Shown here: positions 56,471 to 64,000 of the stretch, piece by piece
How the letters are laid out: each line of letters opens with the position of its first letter
Position numbering within the stretch: position 1 is the first letter of the stretch
Origin: Adiantum capillus-veneris
Lineage: Eukaryota; Streptophyta; Polypodiopsida; Polypodiales; Pteridaceae
Direction of reading: 5' to 3'
Length of the DNA stretch: 64,000 bases
Assembly: GCA_014529385.2 (NCBI GenBank)
Contig: CM043959.1
Coordinates: forward strand, 87,916,529 to 87,980,528
Notes under the pieces: generated by a model
Databases searched by the model: none
What the model was told of the DNA's origin: nothing
The model's input: only the letters and a program-made list of their open reading frames with translations
Position numbers and translations under genes: made by a program

Positions 56471-57699
56471 ATACGCATATGATGTCTATTGGTTCATAAT
56501 TACTCCAAACTTTAATTGTAGACTCTCCTTGATGTACTCTACCCCCTTTAAGTCTTAGTTTGTGATTCTGACACTTTTAGGCAAGTCTATTAGTCTTGTT
56601 TTTGTTTGGCTAGCAAGCTTAACACATCATTTCCCAACTCCCTATGTGGTCAAAAGTGCAATTGGACCTTCAGACCTTGCCTTGAGACATCATACAGGTA
56701 TGATGTCTATGTGCTCTAAATTGGATAAAATTTGGTATGTAGCTTGTCTTGTGGTGCTAAACACCTTAGTAAGCTCAAATGTCAATTTTGGTCCCTAACA
56801 GTGCCCTTTAGACATACGCATATGATGTCTAACTAGTCATATTGAAGTGAAATTCACTCAAGAGGTCCTCACTACCCTGGCAACTCACAACAAGTTTCAT
56901 AATTGAATTTCCACACTTTTTGTGCAAGTTATGGTCAATACAAGCATTCACTTGCCTAGATCCGTCATATGGCCTATACAAGCCCAAAAATGCTTCAAAT
57001 TAAATGGAATTTGGACTATATGCTTCCTAAATGCTCTAGATCACAAGGATGCACTTAGATGTATTTTTTGACCTCAAATCTAGCCTCTATGCTTCCTAAA
57101 TGCTTTAGATCACAAGGGTGCACTCAGATGTAACTTTTAACCTCAAATCTGGCCTCTAGGGCATCATATGCGTATGATATCTAGGCGATCAGAATGGACT
57201 TTTGTTTCTATCACATGTGCCTCTTGATATGTAGAACCTGAATATGTGCTCACAACAAATTTTGGACATCAAAATTACACAAAATCACCACTTTTGACAA
57301 GGAAATTCCCTGAAGGAGTAAAATCTCCTCAATTCTTAATCTATATGCCCAAATGAAATGACATTTGGTGTATGTGCTCAACACAACATACAAAAGATGG
57401 GTATAATGTCAAAAGTTCAATTTTTCTGCCAGAATCATCCTTCAGACATCATACGCGTATGATGTTTGCTAATGAATTTTTGGACAGAATTCATTCACAA
57501 GCATTCCCAAGTCTCTAGTACTAGTTTTCAAGCATTTCAACCAATTTTCATGCAAAAATATGCTTAGGATCACAAGTTTCTCTTTTTGTTGTTTTTGACA
57601 CTTCGTCTTTTGTCTTTTGGTGGGTGTTAAGAGTTGGTCAAAACTCTAGTCTCATAGGTCTCCACATACCCCTTGAGACATCATAGGCGTATGATGTCC
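56469..57699. repeat. Cluster of six copies of a 24-bp palindrome
   Basis: The consensus half-site is AGACATCATACG, followed by its own reverse complement. Copies lie at about 56465-56487, 56685-56708, 56810-56830 (3 bp shorter), 57160-57182, 57444-57467 and 57676-57699. Most are preceded by a weakly conserved CC(A/T)T(G/C)- or CCTT-type box and a GTCAAA-type string about 40-60 bp earlier, so the palindromes may mark diverged units of 125-350 bp. A 69-bp direct duplication (57021-57089, 57090-57159) lies between copies three and four. No coding frame is seen. Confidence 0.85.
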
Positions 57700-58889
57700 A
57701 AGTTTACATAATTTCAAATTTTCTTCACAGAACCCGTGCACATGCCCTCTTATATGCATAGCATCAATCAATCATATAAAATTGTCAACAAAAGTCTTTT
57801 TATTGCATTTTTTTTCTCAAAAGTAGACTTTTCAAAGATTGTGAATGCAAACAAGCACTTCAACAAATAAATTAGTGATGAATAGCTCTAGATCAGAATT
57901 AGATTACTTACCTAAAGCTACTCCTACACATCGTATGGGGTTTTGCATTTATGAGTATAAAAACGCTTCAATGCCACATACGGACTAACAAACGCTTTTA
58001 CCACCTCACAAATCACTTGACTACCAACAACTACTCTAATCTACAACTATTACTACAAAGTCTTACTAAATCTACCTAGTCGCAAACCCTCGGCAAGACA
58101 CATGCTTCCTGGCTATCCACTTGATCTCGGAATAACCTCTTCTAGATCCACTTAAGAAAAATGCTCAGTTTAGTCGAAACTAAAGCAAGCAACCATCACA
58201 CGAGTGTTAGTAGGATTGCTTACTCAAGTCCTTGTGTTCCCGACAACAACACCAATTTTGCGGGAGCGAATCACATCACCCATAAAGTGTATGCATCACT
58301 ACCTAGATCAACATAATGTCAATCAAGGGCACATATGACATGATAGGTGCACGGAGGCAATCTCTTAAGCTTGTCAGGCTAAGATCATCCCACACATACA
58401 ATAGTTTGGAAGGCCAACTAAACCACATCAGGAATCTCACTGCTCTCAACTACACCACCCAACCCACATACACACAAACGAAAGGAAATCATCAAAACAT
58501 AACAAAATTGTATGAAACTTAAGGACACCATCCCCTCACTAGGATACACCCGTCCCTAAGCCTCTACACTCAAAACCCTCACTCTAGACCCATCTGCAAA
58601 AAACGTGTATGAAGACATAGTAGCATTTTGAAAGTGTCCAAAACTAAAATCTATGAGTACCTATGTGTAGCTTATCTCACCACGATTCTAATGACTACTT
58701 GCACACAGAAAACAAACATTGTTTAAAAAACTTACGGCCACAAATAGCTTGTAGATGCGTTGGCATGCATGCTCGATGTCGCGTGGAATGCCTAGCGTTG
58801 TTGCATAGCTCTCTCTGAGCCTATCGCGATGGTGCAGTCAGATCCCCAATGCGATGAGCGAGCAGGAAGTAGCGCCAAGATGAAGCTCA

Positions 58890-58949
<60 letters not shown>

Positions 58950-59395
58950 GTTGATGGCCTCAAAACTTAGATTATGACAAAGTTCTCTTTACAAAATGAT
59001 AAAGGTCTAGTCTAGAAACTAGAGGGCTAAGCAATGAGCTATTAAACAGGCATTGTGGCTACACAATAAAAGAAGAATGCAACTTTTGTCAATTTCAATG
59101 CTTCTACAACTTTTTCCACTTTCAATGGTTCTATAAGTAGTAGCCTTCCTTTGTATGTAGCTACTGCTTATTCAAAAAGCAATAAGTTTGAGAAGCCTCA
59201 TAATTAAGGCATGAAAATGATAATATCTCCTTATTGAAAGACAAATGATCATCCCAATAATTAATTTCTTAAGCTTAAGGCTATGATTCTCTTTAAATGT
59301 AGGTTCACAAATGTTGGTGCATGATCTACAATGGGATCCTAGTGTATAGTGTCAATATGACCATTTGTTCATGATGCGTGTATTCTAGAATTTGT
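57700..59395. other. No gene recognised; (TC)n(CA)n microsatellite at 58890-58950
   Basis: Short frames only. The TC run passes into a CA run at about 58934. No transposon terminus is recognised. Confidence 0.45.
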
Positions 59396-60500
59396 GGATC
59401 ATGTGTAGTATTTTGACATTCATGCAACTAAGCACATTACCACTCATTATGATTTGTTTGTTGTTCTTGAGTCTATCCTATAGAGAAAATTGTCACATCT
59501 ACCAACAATGCCTCTTATCAAATTAAGGGAGTTGGAAAGATCATGCTTAATGTTGCAAGTGATAATTCTTTCACAGTCTTTGGTGCTTTGTACCTAGGAT
59601 CAAGAAGAACCTTTTGTCTTTAATATTCACTTGCAAAACTTGGTCTAGTAGTCAAGTTTGTGGATGATAGATATTCTATGCAATATCTCAATTTTGATGA
59701 TTTGTGGAATCTAGTACTTTGTTTCATAAGTTGTAGAAGTTCAATGCTAACAAGAAATGATGTGGAAGATTCATCATGCATAGTTTCTAACTTGAAGGCT
59801 ATTTTGGATGCAAAACTTTGGCATGCACATTTTGGTCACCTAAATTTTGCTAGCCTGTTGTGCTTGCTGATGTGGTTTCTCCCCCTCTTGAGACATCATT
59901 GAAGCATGTTTATGAAGGTTGTATTGTAGGAAAAATGAGATGTTTTAATTTTTTAAGGATAGTTTTGTGCAAGCTACTTGAAAATTGTAGCTTATTCATA
60001 GTAATGTATGTGGTTTGATGCATACATCTTTTGAAAACGATTTGTACTTCGTATTTTCTATGGATGATTAGTCTAAGCATGCATGAATGTATCCACTAAA
60101 AACAAAGTCCGAAGTGTTTATGACCTTCGAGAAATTTCAACTTTTGGCTAAGAATATATGTGGTCCTCCATTTTGATTGGGGGGGGGGGGGGGGGGTGGA
60201 GGTAAATGTTTAACAATTCACCATATATCCCTTAGCAATATAGCACTACTAAGAGGAAAAACATTTCACTTATGTAGATCACATAATGTTTCATCAAAGG
60301 CCAAGCTTCTCTACATGGATTTTAGTTTGAGACTATCATATGTACTACATATGTACTAAATGGGTGTCCCACTAAACAATTAGAGTCTATATGTCCATAT
60401 GAGGCTTGACATGGCAAGAAGCCATCTATTGGTCATTTGCATGTGTTTGATTGCTTGACTTATGCTTTGATGCCTGAGCAATAGTGCAACACATTAAACA
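59396..60500 (+). mobile_element. Copia relic related to copia A (protease to integrase)
   Basis: Frames on the + strand read FDIHATKHITTHYDLFVVLES, then GVGKIMLNVASDNSFTVFGALYL and LGLVVKFVDDR, then ILDAKLWHAHFGHLNFASLL, and finally CPTKQLESICPYEA and HGKKPSIGHLHVFDCLTYALMP. Each has a close counterpart in copia A in the same order. Stops and shifts are frequent and neither LTR is seen. A G run (60180-60197) interrupts it. Confidence 0.8.
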
Positions 60501-61989
60501 AAAATGTGGACTTTACAGGGGCCATATCAAAATCCCTAAATTTGAGGAATTAAGGCTAATATTGTGTATGATTAAGGGGACAAGGGCATTTATTAAGCTA
60601 TTCTCCGAAGGCTTCTCTAGCCTTTTTTTAGGCCCTTGTAGAGAGTTGACCTAAAAGGCCCTTTTCTCTCTCTAGCTTTTTGAAAGTGAAGGAGAAAAAT
60701 GTGGTCTGGCATCAACGCACATTAAAAAAAAAAATCTTTTTTAATTTTTTTTTAATTCACATATTTTTAAAAACCATATTTTGGCTTAAATAAAAATTTA
60801 TCCCCAACTTTTATGCTTATTTTAAAAAACCATATTTTGGCTTATACTCACTAAAAGTCCAGTTTTTGTATTTTCTTTTTTCCCTCCTAGAAAAATTATC
60901 CAACTCCCTTCCCCCTTCCTCTCCCTAAATATACCCTTTGTCACATTGGATTTTTTTTTTGCTTCCTTGGGATCTAGTGCCCTGCTAATGAAAATATTGT
61001 TGAGAGGACCCAAAAGATGCCATGGGTAGACATACATCGTGCTCCTTGCCCACATTTGGCTGCCAAACAAGTCAAGGAGAGGGCTCCTCATAACATCAAT
61101 CAAGGGCAAGGAAAAAACAAATTGTAAAGAGATGGAGAGATAAATAGATATTTATAGGTAAATGCGACAAGACAACAATAAATGATTTGGATGAACCACA
61201 ATCAAAGAGTGCACACTACAAGAAGGACAAGAAACAATGAGCTGTGTGGAGTACGACAAATCGGACAAAGAGGTATCGTGGATGCATGTGAGGACATTCC
61301 ATGCACTCATCGGATGGCAATGGGAGACAAGATTATACTAGCATGCAAGACACTACCACAAGGATTGGGGAGTCTACCGACAACAAGATTGAAGAGGAGA
61401 GACAAGGATTGAGGACAAAGAGCAGGCGTCGCAAGAGCCACCTGAGCATGTCAATCACAGTAAATCTAAGTTCTTTAAGAAGCCAAAGCGTCCTGAGCGA
61501 CGTAATTTGCAAGTGCCCACTCAACAACCTCAGTAATGTCTTCATGCTGCAAAGGCCTTTGCAAAAAACAATAGAGTAGTTGATTTGTCGAGCCCTTTTT
61601 TCATGCACAATGAAGGAGGTGCTATAAATCTATGGCCTCGAGTACTGCATGCAAGCCATGGCGCTAAAAGCCTTATAGAAAGCTACAGAGGCCCACCTCG
61701 TTTTGCTGCTAGAGGATGCAAACTCGTGTGCCATCCATACCAAGAGAGTGACTATCCAACCTAAGGACATGCAACTTGCATGTTGATTGAAGTGTTATTT
61801 TGAGCAATAGTCACTTGCACAGTCTTTGTAATTGCACCTCTTAAGTTTTGAATCTTGAAATGATCTAAAGGATTATTACAATGGAATTAAAGTTGTGTCA
61901 TTTTATTGTGCAAATTCATTATTTTTTCTTAGTTTCCAAGTCTTTTCACCATTTAAGCATTTAAGCATTCAATGTAAAATTTGAAGCAC
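60501..61989. other. No gene recognised
   Basis: AT-rich to 60960, then mixed. Frames of up to 95 codons on both strands show no domain that I know. Confidence 0.4.
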
Positions 61990-63230
61990 CATTGTGGCAT
62001 ATGATATGTTTGAGAAGTGGGTATTGATGAAATAGGCCCTTTACCTATAATAGCTAGAGGCAAATGTTACATACTTACCATTTCTAACTATCTTTCTAGG
62101 TGGTTAAAGCCACAGCTATCAAGAAAATTCAAAGTAAAGATGTTTCCCAATTGGTATGTGAAGAAATTTGATGCAAATTTGGCTTACCATTTGAGGTACT
62201 TTTTGACAATTGTCCACGTTTTAAGAGAGCTAGTGGATTATCTATGTGAGAAGCTTCAAGTGTGTCATAGGTTTACTACTTCCTATTATCTCCAATGTAA
62301 TGGAATGAATGAAAGGTTAAAAAGAAAACTCTAAGTATACTTACAAAGATAACTAAAAATAGTGTGAAGACTTGCGATTTAGAGCTACCTTGTGCTCTAT
62401 GGGCCTACAAGACTGCCATTGTCAGAGATTGGCTTCTGTCTAGTTTAGTTTTTGGCAAAGAAGCTTTCCTTCCTATTAAAGTGGAACTACCAACTATCTC
62501 AGGGGGTTCACTATTAATTAGCCCCCTATATAATGTGCGTTGGTGAGGTATTAAAAAAACCACTCTTTTAAAATGTATGAATGAATAAAATGATCCCTTA
62601 TTTTAAGAAATTTTTTCAAAATTGAATATAAAACCCCCTTTTTTTAATGTATCTCTGTTAAATTGCCTAAAATTTTTACATTAAAAAACCCCTCCTTTCG
62701 AACTCACGTTATACATTAACATGATTACATAGTGCACCCCCCGAGCCAACTATAAAGCTGATGTTAAAGCTTCAAGACGAGTCTCATGATACACTCAATG
62801 ATAGGCTTTTGTGTTTGCACAATTGGATAAGTGGCTTGCTTTTGAGCATTGTAAAAAGATATTGAAGAAAAGTCAAGCAAAGTAATTGAGAAAGTGAAGG
62901 ACAAAGACATCAAGAAGGGCGATATAGTTCTCGCTACAATAGAAATCTTGATAATGCTTTCAAAAGAAATTTCAAATCAAGTGGCAAGGTCCATTCATGG
63001 TCTTGAACATGAATCCAAAGGACATATATAAACTTGCTGAGTTGGATGGTACTCGTATAAAGCACGTACGAATGGCTAGAGGTCAAACAAGTATGTTACA
63101 AGTTTGATGACGGTGGTTGAAGATTGAGTCTTTGTCGCACGAAAATACTGATGTTATTGTTGAATATGAAGATGAAGATTTCATCACTTGGACTTTAGTT
63201 TTTGTTTCTACTGTCAATCATGAATGATCT
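61990..63230 (+). pseudogene. Gypsy integrase relic
   Basis: Reads GIDEIGPLPIIARGKCYILT and SNYLSRWLKPQ (integrase core start), then LCEKLQVCHRFTTSYYLQCNGMNER, then CALWAYKTAIVRDW and LVFGKEAFLPIKVELPT (62017-62510). After a disrupted stretch come WQGPFMVLNMNPKDIYKLAELDG and IKHVRM (about 62970-63075), the usual C-terminal end of gypsy pol. Stops and a low-complexity insertion break it. The first D of the D,D-35-E set is retained (GIDEIG). The second D is not clear and the E position reads NGMNER. Confidence 0.75.
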
Positions 63231-63772
63231 AGCAAGTTAGGGTGTGGCAAACTATGTTGCATGCATTTTGGATATTCTGGTTTTTGTAAATGTGTACATA
63301 TGGACATGACATTGCGTGTCAAAAGGTTGTGTGGGATTTCTTTGTGTGGCATTTTTAGGTTGCTTTAGCAAGCACATATATATGTGCAAGTTGCTTGACT
63401 AGCAGTAGCTGACAGGTTGTCTTAATTGCCTATTAGTGAGTTTTTTAAAGTATGACTTGTATATAACTTAAACTCATGTACAAACATAAAAAAGTTTAGC
63501 CAAACATAAAAAATGTATAATTTTTGGATCATTGTGGTGTCTTCAAGCTTTTTGATGCCTTCTTTTGGTGCAGTTTTTTACCCTTGATTAGCTTTCTCTA
63601 TGTGTAACCATGTCATGGTAGCTTGTTGTTTGCACCAATTTTGAACATAGCATTGCATAAATTTGAAATTTGGTGGCTTCCAAATTTTTGTCGTAAAAAA
63701 TATAGACTTGTTGAGGCTTGAAAGCGACCCTTTTGGAGTTGTGGTTTAGAAGATACACTATTCCATATCATG
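63231..63772. other. No gene recognised
   Basis: T- and A-rich sequence with stops throughout, probably the 3' untranslated part of the gypsy relic. Confidence 0.35.
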
Positions 63773-63937
63773 TAAGTTACAAGATATGGCACCCGCTGGT
63801 AGTTTACTGTAGAGTAAGTTGTAAAGGATTACATATTTTGTGGCATATGTGCCATATCCTATAAGGTACGAGATATGGCAATGCACAGATGGTTTGGTGT
63901 AAGTTATGAAGGCTTACATGTTCTATGGCACATGTGC
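63773..63937 (+). repeat. Imperfect dimer, unit about 79-86 bp
   Basis: CCATATC(A/C)T(G/A)TAAG.. opens both units (63773 and 63852). GATATGGCA, GTAAGTT(G/A), GG(A/C)TTACAT and GTGGCATATGTGC / ATGGCACATGTGC recur in order. Confidence 0.65.
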
Positions 63938-64000
63938 ACTTCGAAATTGTGGCTTTAAGAAGGTGATTGGTGGAGGGGAAAGCTATTTTTCTCAAGTGCA

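Noticed and set aside
61182-61579. Overlapping short + strand frames as a gene
   Set aside because: No domain, and they lie between two transposon relics. Probably a degraded gypsy gag or linker, which I cannot support.

Overview
This window is nuclear DNA of a land plant with a large, repeat-filled genome. Evidence: a split plant-type ZIP metal transporter gene, Ty1/copia and Ty3/gypsy elements with plant-style primer sites, a Helitron with plant-type ends, L1-type and other LINEs, tRNA-derived SINE-like pieces, and very many (GA/TC)n and (CA)n microsatellites. The species cannot be fixed from sequence alone. A fern, lycophyte or other large-genome lineage is possible, but that is a guess.

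Left third (about 3.3-29.5 kb): one stack of nested insertions. A solo LTR (family Y/Z, about 468 bp) is split at 3363/29147 by a Ty3/gypsy element X that reads leftward (3364-29146). X has a tRNA-Asp-like primer site, a polypurine tract, about 630-bp LTRs and a degraded gag-pol. The LTR of X at its left end is itself split by a 5'-truncated LINE (3611-7424) that landed in the LTR's microsatellite. The X interior carries two Ty1/copia elements. Copia A (13620-18797, leftward) has 227-bp LTRs with two differences and a single stop in its gag-pol. Copia B (21654-27237, rightward) is older and carries many stops. Both copias have 5-bp target duplications, and joining the X gag reading frame across the copia B site restores it.

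Middle (29.5-43 kb): L1-type LINE fragments, tRNA-like SINE heads, and the only convincing cellular gene: a five-exon ZIP2-like zinc/metal transporter (32509-35453, +, 368 aa). Its upstream region holds a poly-C tract and GA repeats. Downstream are a 3 x 156-bp tandem repeat, a tail-to-tail pair of L1-type LINEs, a gypsy gag relic (W) and a CACTA-like terminus.

Right third (43-64 kb): a copia-like LTR/primer-site relic, a near-perfect 54-bp-arm hairpin, a 350-bp Helitron, a gypsy element Z (5' LTR, primer site, gag and part of pol) ending abruptly in an L1 fragment, another L1 fragment cut on both sides, a cluster of six 24-bp palindromes spread over 1.2 kb, a copia relic related to copia A, and a gypsy integrase relic.

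No rRNA, CRISPR array or intact tRNA gene is visible. Apart from the ZIP gene, nearly every recognisable coding stretch is transposon-derived and broken.
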